From Perognathus longimembris pacificus (Eukaryota; Chordata; Mammalia; Rodentia; Heteromyidae): DNA of 64,000 bases. Position 1 is the stretch's first letter. Every line of letters begins with the position of its first letter. The stretch is taken from NCBI RefSeq assembly GCF_023159225.1, contig NC_063171.1:14010602-14074601 (forward strand). The letters are read 5' to 3'. The position numbers were made by a program, and so were the translations under genes. Positions 46,682 through 59,600 of this stretch are shown one piece after another. Under the pieces are notes generated by a model, which was not told the DNA's origin, did not search any database, and was given only the letters and a program-made list of their open reading frames with translations.

Positions 46682-47469
46682 GATATATAAGTATAGACAT
46701 GAATGTAGATATAGATATGTCCCAGTTCCATTTAATGATGGGCTGCTGCTGATCCTGTAGCCCAGGCTTGCAGTTTATAGGATTAGATAACTTTCCACTC
46801 CTGCTGAGCCTCTCAAGTCTCATGGGAACTTCCTGCCTAAGAGTCAAGTTTGCAGAATCCACTAAAGATTGAATAGCAAGTTAAAGTCTGCTTTGTAAAA
46901 CAAGAATAGTTATTTGCAGCAGATGGTACAATTTTATTTCAAAATCCTGAATTTGTACAGCATATTGCCTCAAGAGAATCCTGCTAATATCTCTTTAGAG
47001 CACTTTTATTTACAGTAGGCAGTCCAACACCATTGGATCAGCTAAACCATACTGATGAAGGGCAAGGAGAGTTTCACAGTAATGTGCTTCATTTGAAATG
47101 ATATTATTAGTATAGACAAATGAAGCTAGAACGCAAGAGAGATACATTAATAAAGTCAGCAATTAATAAAGCCAATACAAACCTATCAAGGATGAAAAAA
47201 GACTGGTTAAAATTACAGAGCCTTAATCTATGACAAATGGAAAATTTCTCCCACAAAATTTATATATTGCCTTTCACCTGTCTCAGAAATGTGTTCTATT
47301 TTCTGAATCATTCCTTGAACCCATCCAACAAAAATCCTACCTTTGTAGAATTTTCATGGAAGTAGGAAAGAATGCTTTTGTGATCTTGGGTAATTTCTAC
47401 TATTTACATATTTGTATTTATATGGAAAATGGTTTAAAAGTTAAAGTATTTGGCCTATTAAAATAAATG
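46682..47469. other. unassigned intergenic DNA
   Basis: No feature recognised. Confidence 0.5.
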
Positions 47470-47572
47470 CTACAGATGGAACTCAGTGTTAGAGCTGACG
47501 TTAGGATGCATGATGCTCAGGGTTTAGTCTCCAGTCGAAAAATAACTAACTAACTAACTACAGAAAACCAAA
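47470..47572 (+). mobile_element. monomeric ID SINE with (AACT)n tail
   Basis: 'ggaactcagtgttagagctg', then 'gatgcatgatgctcagggtt' and 'tagtctcc', has the shape of a single ID unit. It is followed by AACT/AACTA repeats. This is the only monomer of this kind I can recognise clearly here. Confidence 0.65.
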
Positions 47573-47923
47573 AAGGAAATAAAATTAATGAAAAATATAA
47601 AACATTGTCTAACTATATGCATGGCAAACACACATATGTAAGAGTTGATCATTTAAAAGTAAACATTTTTGAAGAGTAGGATACAAAGAAGTTTGATTAG
47701 TTTTATTGACATTAGACAATACAGCTTTGGAGTGCCTGGTTGAAGAGTTAAGAATTCTCTGATGGATACTAACTGAAGCTGAATTATTAGCATCAACTTG
47801 ACAGTAGGGGTAAGGATATTTTGTGATATAACAACTTTTGTCAAGAATAAAAAAAGTATTAAGGAAAAGGAAAATGTTCACCTTTACACAATGGCAAATT
47901 AAAAGTGAAATAAATAAACATGT
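47573..47923. other. unassigned intergenic DNA
   Basis: No feature recognised. Confidence 0.5.
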
Positions 47924-48150
47924 GGTGGTTGCCAGTGGCTCACACCTGTCATCCAGCTAACTCAAGAGTCTATGATCTGAGGATTGAAGTTCAAAGCCAC
48001 CCAAGACAGGAAAGCCCATGAGACTCTTATCTCCAATTAACTGGAAACAGCGCTGTGCCTCCAGTGGTAAAGCATTAGCCTTGAGCTGAGGAACTGCTCA
48101 GCAACAGCATGCAGGCCGAGAGTTCAAGTCCCCAGACCTACAAAAGAAAA
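47924..48150 (+). mobile_element. B1-ID composite SINE
   Basis: 'cagtggctcacacctgtcat', 'gactcttatctccaattaac' and 'ctccagtggtaaagcattag', then 'gagagttcaagtccccagac'. All three blocks are in order. Confidence 0.92.
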
Positions 48151-48419
48151 AGTCACAGTTTAATAAGCCTTAAAGTAGTGCATATGGAATTATAGTAGGA
48201 AATACTTATTTTTACAGAGAATGTAGGAGGTAATGGTAAGCATAAAGGATAGGCTATTGCATAGAAATATTCTTGGAATATCAAAACTTTCAGTTTTCTT
48301 TATTTCCCCATAACTCAGATTAGAGTAATCAGGCTCAGAGAGATAAAGGACACATATATTAGTTTATGTAGTTATATATGTAAACATATACATAGTAGCA
48401 TGGATATATGCACAAATCA
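48151..48419. other. unassigned intergenic DNA
   Basis: No feature recognised. Confidence 0.5.
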
Positions 48420-48590
48420 TCAACTGAGGTATTATATATGTATATATGTTATGTTTAATATAATATATATATTTTTTTCAACTGGGAAACTATGTATGTA
48501 TCCATCTATGTATCTATGTATTTATGTGTCTATCTTTCTATCTCTATATATCTATCATCTATATCTATCTATCTGGCTATCTATTCCAAT
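48420..48590 (+). repeat. TA-rich and (TATC)n/(TATG)n repeats
   Basis: A degenerate TATG block leads into a TATC block at about 48530-48585. Confidence 0.9.
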
Positions 48591-48664
48591 GGGAAAGCTT
48601 CTGGGAACTACTACGACACAGTTTAACAAAAGAAATACCAAAAAAAAAAAAAAAAAGAAAAACC

Positions 48665-48915
48665 AAAACACCCTAGAAAGTATTTTCAAGTGAGGGCTCA
48701 AGGGGAGAGACTAGACAAATGGAGAGAAGAAATAAGGATGAATATATAAATAATACTCAATGTATACATGTGAAAGAAAAATTGGGGAAAAAAACTATGG
48801 GATGATTGGGTTTGGGACAGATGGGGAGAATTATGAAGATCATGATCAAAATACCATTTTACTCATAAACTGACATGTTGAATGAAAGCCCCCTGTACAA
48901 GGTAATAAAAAAACA
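48665..48915 (+). mobile_element. old L1 3' UTR fragment (type B)
   Basis: 'gatcaaaataccattttact' and 'atgttgaatgaaagccccct' followed by 'gtacaaggtaataaaa' match the reverse complement of 18290-18475. Assignment to L1 is by inference from context and the A-rich end. Confidence 0.5.
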
Positions 48916-49109
48916 AAAGTTTACTTGAAATTCCATATTGCAAGTACATGTATATATGTATTTACATTTATTTGTGTGTACATAAATAATTTGTATTTTG
49001 AAATAGGATTATTTTTTGCCTTGAATTTACCATTTCCCTGACTAACTCTACTTCTAAGAATTGGAGTTTGATACCTTGACCAGTCTCAAAGCACATTTCT
49101 CTAAGCATA

Positions 49110-49430
49110 CAAATAAAAGCTAATTAATGGAGCCATAAATGGAGATTCAGTGAGAGAAAAAGTGGCAGAGAGAGAGAGAGAAAGAGTAATTTTATCAAAA
49201 TCGAGAGGCAAAGCATAATAAGACAAATGACTCCGAAAGCAATACTTACAAAACTATTTGGTGTAAACCAACTGAACAACTCATGGGGGAAAAGGGAAAG
49301 GGGGAGGAGAGAGGAGGAGAAATGAGGGGGGAGATAACAAATTGTACAAGACATGTACTCACTGCCTTACGTATAAAGCTGTAACCCCTCTGTACATCAC
49401 TTTGACAATAAATAGTAATTATTCAAAATA
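49110..49430 (+). mobile_element. L1 3' end, 5'-truncated
   Basis: Parallels the full-length L1 3' end read on its own strand: 'tgactccgaaagcaatactt', a G/A-rich block, 'gtactcactgccttacgtat', 'aagctgtaacccctctgtac' and 'aataaa'. Confidence 0.8.
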
Positions 49431-49434
49431 TAAT

Positions 49435-49695
49435 GTTAATTCTTTAGTGGGTACTAGCTGGAGGGGGCTGGGCTAAGAAGGGTTACACATGGGGTTAACA
49501 TAATCAAAGTAGATTGCTGGCATGTATGAAAGATCAATCAATGAAGCCTACTGCTGTTTTGGGATCTGGGAAGGCGAATGAGAGAGTGATCAAGGGGGAG
49601 AGATTGGTTGGAATACATTGTATACAAGAGTGGATATGTGACAATGATCTCCCCTCCTCTATGTAATGAATTATTATAATAATTAAATAAATAGT
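49435..49695 (+). mobile_element. possible retroelement 3' UTR
   Basis: A G-rich stretch, then 'ggagagattggttggaatac' and 'gtatacaagagtggatatgt', ends in an AT-rich tail with AATAAA. The architecture is like the L1 3' UTRs nearby but the wording is different. Confidence 0.35.
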
Positions 49696-51234
49696 CCACG
49701 GGGAGATGTCATGCTAAGCTTCCTAGTTTACAGGAGCTAGTAAATACTATACATGCTGTGTGGAAGCAGAATGTCTAGCACTTTAGACATAAGGAAGTCA
49801 TAAATTTTGCAATTGCAATGTAAATATTTCACAAGAAGAGACTGAGTTTTTGATAGTGAAGTAATTTTAATTGTTCATTACAAACATGGCAGTGACTTAA
49901 GGAATGTGAGCAGTTATAAACAGCATTATCTTTGCAACTTGGTTAAAGACGGTACTAGTGAATAAGACATTTATGAACTAAAGCCTAAGGTGTGAAGGAG
50001 GCAGGTAACTACTCTGTCTTTCCTCATGTCATTCTTACCTTGAAGGAAATGCATGCAAAATGTGGCCTGGGTGAGACTCATAAAAACAGACATATAGTTT
50101 GAACCTATAAATCTGTAATACTCTAGAGAAAGGCGAAATACTTTTCTCCAAGTACTCAATGTACTTCATGACTTTAAAATGGTCAAAATTGCCCTAAAAG
50201 CAATATTTCTTACTGTGAGTATGAAATTCATATTGGTAAAATGCTTGTGGTAATTTAAAATATATGTGTATTTTCCATGAATTGCAATCTTGATCAAAAT
50301 AATCAATAGGGCGTCTATAATGCACTAGAAGGTCAATAAACATATAAAGTCATAGCTGTATATCTCAAAAATAAAAGTCCAATGAGCACATTAAACATAG
50401 AAAATTTCACATATACTAATATATGAAATGCATATATCCTAACATGTGAAAAGTATATATTAATAAATATGAAATTTCATTTACTTTAATCTATGAAATG
50501 TTAATTTAATCACACTGGTAATATGACACTAATGTATATCAAAAATTGTATTCAGATAAAGGACAATATGCATCCTGAGACCAACTCCAAGGAAGTGTAC
50601 TCTGGTAAAATTTACATATATTTTAGATAGTGAATGTAGTGAGTGAATATTAAAACAATTCACATTTGTTCTAATCCTCTCTGGAACTATACAAATGTAT
50701 CTATATTTAACTTATGATGATATTTGGTTTTGCACTGAGAGTAAAGAAAGATCATATAATCGAAAAAGAAATATACCAATGAAGTACACCACACTCATAT
50801 CTCTACTCTGTCAGCATCAACTAGTTTCATTTGGACATTTCCGTAGATACAACTTAGTCAGACTCTCTCCCTCTATAAGTCTCTCTCTCATCTCTTTTTC
50901 TCTTCTCCCCAAACGAATCTCAACAAGCTTCATTCTCCCGTTTCCACACATATGTAAAAGTATTTAAACAATATTTACCCTCTTCACCATCTCTGCTCTT
51001 TCTTCTCAATAGTGCACCAAGCTTTAAAAAGTGTATTTTATATTCTTTTTCATTCAATTAATAGTGTATGTCAGTTTTTCTAAGAGGATTCACACATGCA
51101 TATAGATACTTTCATTAATTTTACTCTATCATTCCACAGTTTTAAATGCATTTTCTTGTGTTATCTTCATATTTTCTCATTTTCCATAGCATTGTCAAAC
51201 AATCTCACATTAAAAACAGGCTGTGTGTGCTTGT
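49696..51234. other. unassigned intergenic DNA
   Basis: About 1.5 kb without a recognised repeat or gene. Confidence 0.5.
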
Positions 51235-51315
51235 ATATTATACATACATATACATATATATACCTATATATGTATATGTGTATATGTATCTATGTGCATA
51301 TATGTATAGCATACA
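51235..51315. repeat. TATG/TACA-rich simple repeat
   Basis: A degenerate TA-rich tetranucleotide repeat. ORFs crossing it are artefacts. Confidence 0.9.
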
Positions 51316-51794
51316 TATGTGTGCTATGATCTTGTATGTTCATATACAGTATAATACAGCACCTCCCATAAGAGAAATCCCACAATCATGATTTTGAGAC
51401 AGAAAAAAGGAATGTGACAGACTTACATTTGAAGATTTGTACCATTATGTATGCTGAGTTTTTGAGAAGTAAATGAAACCATAATCTTCACAGTGATACT
51501 TTAAGGCAGTTTTGGTAAGTAAATAAAATGAGTAATGATGACTATGTAATTTAGAATTCTTAATATAGCATGTGAAAGAAGCAGAATTTAATTTCATTTA
51601 TTAGAAAATAACTTTAATATTTTGTGTATCCTACCTATGAGAAGAGTGACAAATGAAAGATTGACAGAATCTAGGACAAAACTGCTAGAATATATTTTCT
51701 CTATGTTGTTGTGCTGTTTCAATACTTCAATTCCACTTCCTAGCTAAAGGACAGAAGCAACTGAGATTAAACCATAGTGGTCAATGGAAAACTT
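51316..51794. other. unassigned intergenic DNA
   Basis: No feature recognised. Confidence 0.5.
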
Positions 51795-52600
51795 TTTCTA
51801 TATATGATTTTTCTATATACGACAACTTCAGTTAACTTCATACTGAATGGAGAGAAACTGAAAGTATTGTCCTCTAATGTCAGAAACAAGATTAGAATGA
51901 CACTTCTCACTGCTATTCTTCAATATAGTTTTTGAAATTTTATCCAGAGAAACCAAGAAAGAGAAAAAAAAATAGAAGGTATACACATAACAAAAAGGAA
52001 AGTCAAATTATACATTTACAAGTAATATGGCTTTCTGCACAGAAAATCCTACCAGCTTGACCAAAGCACTCTGAGAAGTGATAAACAAATTAAGTTTGCA
52101 GAATACAAAACCAACACACACAAAACAGAATAAATCTCAAAAAGCATGTAAAGATCTTTGTAATGAAAGGAAAAAAGATACTAAAATTTATACGGAAACA
52201 AAAAAATTATGCCAAAGAACCAAAGAAATCGTGAACAACAAAGATATCAACATACCTGCCAAATCCCACATCTGCATCCAACTGATTTTCAACAAAGGTG
52301 CCAGAAATATACACTGGAGAAAGAATAGCCTGTTCCACAGGTGGGATGACAAAACTGGGCAGCCAAAGGTAGAAGAATGAAACCTAACTTTTGTCTTTCA
52401 CTCTGTACAAAAATCAACTAAAATGAATCTAATACCCTAATTTAAACCCTGAAACTCTGAAATTACTAGAAGAAAATTAGGGAAATACTTCAATATATTA
52501 GTCCTGGAAACCATCTCCTGCATATAACTCCGAAAATATAGGAAATAAAATCAAGAAATAGCAACTGGAATTTCATCTAATTAAACATTTTGACAAGCCA
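51795..52600 (+). mobile_element. old L1 ORF2 fragment
   Basis: 'catactgaatggagagaaac', then 'gtcagaaacaagattagaat', 'gattttcaacaaaggtgcca' and 'gaaatatacactggagaaag' follow the order of the L1 ORF2 RT and C-terminal regions. The 100-codon ORF at 52078-52380 is a surviving piece of it, not a gene. Confidence 0.72.
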
Positions 52601-52601
52601 G

Positions 52602-52825
52602 GAGCTGGGTGACTCCCACTTGTTTACTCAGGCGATTGAGACCTTGAGGATTTGGGTTGTAGCAGACCAGGTGGGAAAACAAAATGAAATGCCATTTCCA
52701 ATTAACTAGCATAAAGATGGATTAGTGCCATGGCTTAAGTGGTAGAGTGCCTGTCCTAAGCATAGAAGCCAAATGCGCATGTAAGGACCTGAATTCAGAC
52801 ACTAGTGCCAGCAGAAATAGATTTT
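52602..52825 (+). mobile_element. B1-ID composite SINE
   Basis: 'gagctgggtgactcccactt', 'gccatttccaattaactagc', then 'gccatggcttaagtggtaga' and 'aaggacctgaattcagacac'. Inserted at the end of the L1 fragment. Confidence 0.82.
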
Positions 52826-52981
52826 GCCCACCAAAGGAATAATCATTAAAGTGAACAGAAAAATCTACAAAATGGAAGCTGGTGTTGGAGTAGGGAAAGG
52901 CAATGCATTACTTATGCTTTTTTGGAAAAACCACCAATGTTTTCACTAATTTTCAGTAATTGTATAAAACTGTTTCATCTG

Positions 52982-53185
52982 GGGGCTGGGAATGTGGCTT
53001 AGTGGTAGAGTGCTTGCTTGCCTAGCATGCATTGAGCCCTGGGTTTGATTCCTCATCACCACATAAACAGAAAAATCTGGAAGTGGTGCTGTGGCTCAAG
53101 TGGTACAGTGCTAGCCTTGAGCAAAAGAAATCCAGAGACAGTACTCAGACCCTGAGTTCAAGCCCCAGGCCTGGAAAAAAAGGGG
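52982..53185 (+). mobile_element. dimeric ID SINE
   Basis: Left unit 'ggggctgggaatgtggctta', right unit 'gtggctcaagtggtacagtg', B box 'gagttcaagccccag', A-rich tail. A CTTG duplication lies in the left unit ('gcttgcttgcctag'). Confidence 0.96.
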
Positions 53186-54194
53186 GAAAGTGAACATTGT
53201 ATGTGAATTTCTAATGTAGTGAGCCACCACAGACTCAGCCATGCTCACAGTCAATAATCAAAGAATTCTTATTGCAATACTACTCTTCCGCTGGCTGCTC
53301 TATTCCCAAAGGAAAAGGTGGCAGTATTACAGATGGTGTGTCCTTGCATAAATCATTCAATCTCCTTATGTAACAAAATGGAGATTCTTGAAAGCCATGC
53401 TCACTAAGTTTTCATTTGGCAAATGAAATATATGTGAATTATGGACATATGGCCCTTTGGCCCGTGACTCTTCAATTAACTTGTAAATGTTCTGATATTT
53501 TCCCCATGATCAGCCCATGTTAGAGAAAGTATGACCAGTTTACAGTACTATATTCTCAATCTCAAAATTCAGTGATAAGACTTGTAAAAAATGTCATGAA
53601 ATTTTTTTTCAGTTTCTGATTAAACATTGCTATTGAATACTTCTGGTTGACTTGATTCTGTTTAGTTAATCATGTCCAGAAAAAAGCTTTGTGTACAGTT
53701 GAGTGAGGTGGTTATTGTTGGCCTAATTGGTTGCATGTTTACTTTGGAGAGCAGGGGAGCAGACTGTCTTTCCAAGGAAAGAGATGAAAAGTATCAGAAT
53801 TAAGTACACAGTGTAATGGCCCTCAAAAATCCCTACAGTTTACCTTTCATCCATTCAACTAATATTTGTTGGATACTTGGATGGTAGCAAGTGCTACGCC
53901 ATCTAACATCACTTATTTGCACTTTACCCTAAGAGTAGAAGCAATGTGATATGATGCTTGCTCCTTCCGAAGCAGTCTTTGATCTATGTTTTTAATAGTT
54001 CAATGTGTTTAATGTAAAATCACATTTCAGTGTATTTACAAATTGGATTCAACTGAATGAAGTTAATATTAAATTTTAAACCCCTTTGTTTTCTGGATTC
54101 TGTGAGTCTCCGAAATTTTTTGGGGGGACGCAAAATTCTTTGTAACTTTCTCCATGTAACCTCATGTCACTTTGTCTTTTTGATCCTTTCTCTC
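53186..54194. other. unassigned intergenic DNA
   Basis: About 1 kb without a recognised feature. Confidence 0.5.
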
Positions 54195-54418
54195 TTTCTT
54201 CATTTTCTTCCTTTTTTTCTTTTTTGTATTATTGAGATTTGAAAAATAAGATTACATACTTGCGTGGCTGGCATTCTACAAGTTGAGCAATGACCCTAGA
54301 TGTTTTATGCTTGAGTTGTTTTTTTAGGTAGATGTTCTCAGTTTTTGACTGGGCTAGCCTCTGACCTTGATAGTTTTGGCTACTTAGGAAAACATCACAT
54401 ACCACCATTCCTAGCCTA
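54195..54418 (-). mobile_element. old composite SINE
   Basis: A T-rich tail, then 'attctacaagttgagcaatg' (ID half in antisense) and a degraded B1-like half ending 'taccaccattcctagcc'. Confidence 0.5.
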
Positions 54419-54479
54419 TTATTTGAGATTGGGTTTCATTAGCTTTTCTCTTTTCCCTCTCTCTCTCTGTCTCTTACCC

Positions 54480-54595
54480 TTTTTTCTTTCTTTTCTTTTT
54501 TTTTTTTTTTTTTGCCTAGGCTGGCTGCTCACTGCAATCTTCTCCATCTCTGCATTGAGAATAGCTGCCAACACATGACTCTTCCTTATTATTTT
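54480..54595 (-). mobile_element. B1/Alu-like fragment
   Basis: A poly-T run followed by 'gcctaggctggctgctcact' and 'gcattgagaatagctgccaa' resembles an antisense 7SL-derived element. Short and uncertain. Confidence 0.45.
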
Positions 54596-55906
54596 TAATA
54601 GGTTAGATTATTTTACTTCGATTTTTCTTGGCACTTTTTTAACCAAAATTCAACATGCTTTCTGATAAAAGAAAAGTGAATTTTATTTTCCCTAATTCTC
54701 TTTATGTTCAGATGACTTTAGAACTTCTGGTTAGAAGAATCAAGTATTCTTTTCACTTCCTACACATTCATATGCAGAAAAAGAAAGAAGCATTAAGCTG
54801 GGGAGGCTACTAATAAAATAGACATTAATGAGTTACAAATTCAGGAGTTGTGGTAAGATTATTTCTGGAAGTGATTTTGAGTCTTTAAAACTGCAATTTA
54901 TATAACAATGCACAGCAAGGAAACTGGTAGAGGAACTCAAAAGTTATTTCCTGTGTAGGTGTGCTATACAAAGCATTCTTGAGCAACATCAAGGCCAGCA
55001 GTGAGAACAAGACAATCAAGGACAGTTGAAAAATGTAACATTCATTCTATTGGAAAAAGTAAACAAACTGAGTAGCACAATTTCCAACAGTTTTGAAAGC
55101 ATCTAGCAGAGTGAAAAGGGTGAAATGAGAGATGACACTTCAAAATGAAGAGACATTATACAAATGAATATAAGAAGAGAGAAGGTGATTCAGAAACCAA
55201 AGGACCAGGAACATGTTTATGATGCTTTCACCATTTTGATCTTCTATTTGGGGTTCTCTGCCCCCACACAAGAATTGCAGTGTTTGGGACCCCAATCCTT
55301 GTCTTCCTCTTCTACTCTGTCTATGTAACAGATCTTCTTTTACTTAGGTAGCTTCGGGAGGGCCAAATTGCTATCCTCATACCTGGTGATGGATTTTGTC
55401 AATGTGGGGACTGAAAACAGCTACATATGTGATGTACGTGTAGCCACTGGCTTACTGTGCACAGAAGACATGCTCTCATGGGTACCCTGCTGTGAGGATC
55501 TAACCAAGCAATAAGGGAATGGTTATAAAGAGTTGCTACACTTAAGGATAAGAACGTTCCCAACAAGAATGAAGTATGAGGAGAAGAAAGAATATCTAAA
55601 TAAGGTGAGAAGTGATGTGAGATTTCTAGTGTGGCTGAAGATCAGCATATACAGCTTTTCACTGGAAATCAAAGCTGTGCTCCATGGCTCTGAACCAGAG
55701 AAAACAGGATCTGTTCATCTGGACAAGTCCTGGTGGGCTGGTGATTGTCAACCAGCCAGACACTTTGCTTTGCTGGTCTCCTATGGCCTCTCTCCTAAGG
55801 GTACCAGAGGCTTCACTCATTATTAGCAACCATTCAGTACAGGAACGTTAATTTTTCATTCATGTATAAGTCTTTTGTAGTGCTGAGAGGGACCCCAGTA
55901 GGAAAG
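54596..55906. other. unassigned DNA left of the L1, one cDNA-like stretch
   Basis: No repeat is recognised. Between about 55240 and 55830 the base composition is less AT-rich, and a 97-codon plus-strand ORF (55533-55826) plus in-frame open sequence upstream (about 55388-55514) looks somewhat coding-like. I do not recognise a protein. A decayed processed pseudogene is possible but unproven. Confidence 0.3.
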
Positions 55907-55922
55907 CTTAATTTACATTCTT
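55907..55922. repeat. L1 target-site duplication, left copy
   Basis: cttaatttacattctt also occurs at 63693-63708 on the other side of the L1. Confidence 0.92.
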
Positions 55923-55934
55923 TTTTTTTTTTTA

Positions 55935-56698
55935 GTTTTTATTATCAAACTGATGTACATAGAGGTTACAGTTTCATACGTTAGGCATTGGATACATTTC
56001 TTGTACTGTTTGTTACCTTGTCACTCATACCCCCTCCCTCCCCCCCTTTACCTTCCCCCCCCCCCGGAGGTGTACAGTTCACTTACACCAAACATTTTTG
56101 CAAGTATTGCTTTTGTAGTTGTTTCTCTTTTTTTACCCTGTGTCTCTCAAATTTGGTATTCCCTTTGAATTTCCTACTTCCAATACCCATAAACACTGTT
56201 TCCAATATACTCAGATAAGATTACAGCGATAGTGAAGGTACAACCACAGGAAGGTGATACAAGAACATCATCAATAATAGAAGATACAGATAAACATAGG
56301 ATGTTGAAAGTAGTTACAACTGTGATATAGCAATTGCTTCCACAACATGGATTTCATTTCTCTTAGCATCATCTTATGTGTTCATAATGGTATAGCTATT
56401 GGGCCTTGTGATACTCTGTTATGAATTACCTAAACCTGTACTAATTATTCCCAATAAGGGAGACCATAGAGTCCATGTTTCTTTGGGTCTGGCTCACTTC
56501 ACTTAGTATAATTTTTTCCAAGTCCTTCCATTTCCTTACAAATGGGGCAATGTCATTCTTTCTGATAGAGGCATAAAATTCCATTGTGTATATGTACCAC
56601 ATTTTCCTGATCCATTCGTCTACTGAGGGTCATCTGTGTTGGTTCCAGATTCTCGCTATGACAAATTGTGCTGCGATGAACATTGTTGTGCTGGTGGC
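55935..56698 (-). other. L1 3' UTR
   Basis: The untranslated segment between the ORF2 stop and the A tail. It contains a G-rich run (C-run at 56057-56066 on the plus strand), as L1 3' UTRs often do. The same sequence recurs at 21706-22366 and in part at 9125 and 49110. Confidence 0.9.
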
Positions 56699-59600
56699 TT
56701 AACTGTCATTTTGTTTGTGGTCTTTTGGATAGATACCCAAAAGTGGGGCTGCTGGGTCATAGGGGAGTTCTATATTTAGCTTTCTGAGGAATCTCCATAC
56801 TGCTTGCCAGAGTGGCTGAACCAGTTTACATTCCCACCAACAATGAAGTAGGGTTCCCTTTGGGCCACATCCCCTTCAACAACAATTGTTATTATTAGTT
56901 TTCTTGATATATGACATTCTTGCTGGGGTGAGATGGAATCTCAATGTTGTTTTGATTTGCACTTCCTTTATGGCCAGTGATGTAGAGCATTTTTTCATAT
57001 GTCTCTTGGCCATTCTCATTTCATCATCAGAGAAGTCTCTTTGTAGGTCTTTAGCCCACTTGATGAGGGGGCTATTGGTTCTTTGTGGTTGTGTTTTGGG
57101 AGAAGGTAGTTTTTTTAGTTCTGCATATATTTTAGAGATGAGGCCTTTGTCTGTTGAATGTCCAGTAAAGATCTTCTTCCACTCTGTGGGCTTTCTGTTT
57201 ATCTTGCGAGCTATGTCCTTTGCCGTGCAGAAGCTCTGCAGTTTGATGCAGTCCCATTTATCCAACCTTTCTTTGATTTGTAGCCTTTCTCTGTCTTTGT
57301 TAAGGAAGTTACGTCCTGCGCCAAGGAGCCCAAGTGTTTCTCCTACTCCTTCCTTTAGTGTTTTCAGGGTGTCTGTTTTGATTTCAAGGTCTTTAATCCA
57401 TTTGGAATTGATTTTGGTGCAGGGTGATATATAAGGATCTAGTTTTAGTTTGTTGCATGTGTTGAGCCAGTTTTGCCAGCACCACTTGTTAAAGAGGCTA
57501 TGTTTCTTCCATACTATTGTTTTAGCTCCTTTATCAAAGATTAAGTAGGCGTCGTTCTGTGGGTTCATTTCTGGGTCTTCAATTCTGTTCCATTGGTCTT
57601 CAGGCCTGTTCCGGTGCCAATACCAAGCTGTTTTTATTACTATAGCTTTATAATACAGCTTGAAGTTGGGTATTGTAATTCCTCCAGCACTGTTCTTTCT
57701 GCTTAGGAATCTTTTTGCTATTCTAGGTCTTTTATTGTTCCATATGAATTTCTGGATTGCTTCCTCTATTTCATTAAAGAATGGTGTTAGGATATTAATG
57801 GGTTTTGCATTGAATTTGTAGATAGCCTTTGGCAATATTGACATTTTGATTATATTAATCCTCCCAATCCAGGAGCATGGGCGGTTTTTCCATTTTCTTA
57901 GTTCTGACTTAATTTCATTTTTCAAGCTTTTAAATGTCTCATCAAAGAGGTCTTTCACTTCTTTGGTTAAGGTTATTCCTAGGTATTTTATGTTTTGGGG
58001 GGCTATTGCAAAAGGAGTTGTTTTCCTGATTTCAGCCTTGGTTTTTGGGTCATTAGCATAAAGAAAGGCCGTTGATTTTTGAAGGTTTATTTTATAGCAT
58101 GCAACTTTGCCAAAGTTTTGCATCAGCTCTAGTAGCTTGGGGGTAGAGTCTATGGGATTCTTTAGGTATAGGATCATGTCATCTGGGAAGAGAGAAAGTT
58201 TAACTTCATCTTTTCCTATTTGGATCCCCTTTATATTTTATTCTTGCCTAATTGCTCTGGCTAGGAATTCTAGTACTATGTTGAAGAGCAGGGGAGAGAG
58301 TGGACATCCCTGCCTTGTTCCTGATTTTAAAGGGAATGGCTTTAGTTTTTCACCATTTAGAGTTATGCTTGCTGTTGGTTTGTCATAAACTGCCTTGATT
58401 ATATTCAGGAATGTTCCCTGGAATCCCAGGTTTTCCAGGGCTTTTAGCATAAATGGGTGCTGGATTTTATCAAACGCTTTTTCTGCATCCAGAGATAAAA
58501 CGATGTGGTTCTTTCCCTTGCTCCGGTTGATGTGGTGGATTACATTAATTGACTTGCGTATATTAAACCAACTTTGCATCCCTGGGATGAATCCAGTTTG
58601 ATCGTGGTGTATGATTTTTTTGATGACCTGTTGAAGTCGATTGGCCAGAATTTTGTTGAGAATTTTTGCATCTATGTTCATCAGGGAGATTGGTCTGTAG
58701 TCCTCTTTCTGTGATGAGTCTCTGCCTGGTTTGGGGATGAGGGTTATACTGGCTTCATAAAATGAGTCTGGTAGTGAACGTTCTCTTTCAATTTCATTGA
58801 AAAGTTTGAGAAATATTGGAGTGAGTTCTGTTTTGAAGGCCTTGAAGAATCCTGGAGTGAATCCGTCTGGACCTGGGCTTTTCTTGGATGGGAGATCATT
58901 TATTGCTGTTTCTATTTCAATACTGGATATGGGTCGGTTTAGAAGGTTTAAATCTTCATGGTTGAGTTTGGGGGTATCAATTTTTTCTAGGAAATCATCC
59001 ATTTCTTCCAAGTTCTCAAATTTGTTGGCATAAAGGTTTGCAAAATAGTCCCTTATTATTTTCTGAATTTCAGTTATTTCTGTAGTGATGTTACCTGTTT
59101 CATCTCTTATCTTGTTTATTTGAGTGTGCTGCCTTCGTTTTTTGGTCAGGTTTGCCAGAGGTCTGTCTATCTTGTTGAATTTTGAAAGAACCAACTCATT
59201 GTTTTGTTGATTCTTTCGATGGTTTTTTTTCATCTATAATTGATTTAATTCTGATTTGATTTTAATTATTTGCTTCCGTCTATTGACTAGGGGTTTGGCT
59301 TGCTGTTCTCTCTCCAGAAAATTAAGGTGCTTCCTTAAATTACTGAGTTGCTGTTTCTCCAGTTTGTTGATGTATGTACTCAGAGATATAAATTTTCCTC
59401 TGAGTACTGCCTTTGCTGTGTCCTAAAGGAGCTGGTACTTTGTGTCCTCAACTTGGTTGAAGTCCATAAACATTTGAATTTCCGTTTTAATTTCTTCAAT
59501 GACCCACTGATGGTTCAGCAGTGTGTTCTTTAGTCTCCATGAATTGTGGGGTTTTCTGTGGTGGCTGATTGAGTTGAGCTCTAATTTTATTCCATTGTGG

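Noticed and set aside
56886..59033. Plus-strand ORFs of 70-182 codons
   Set aside because: They are antisense shadows of L1 ORF2.
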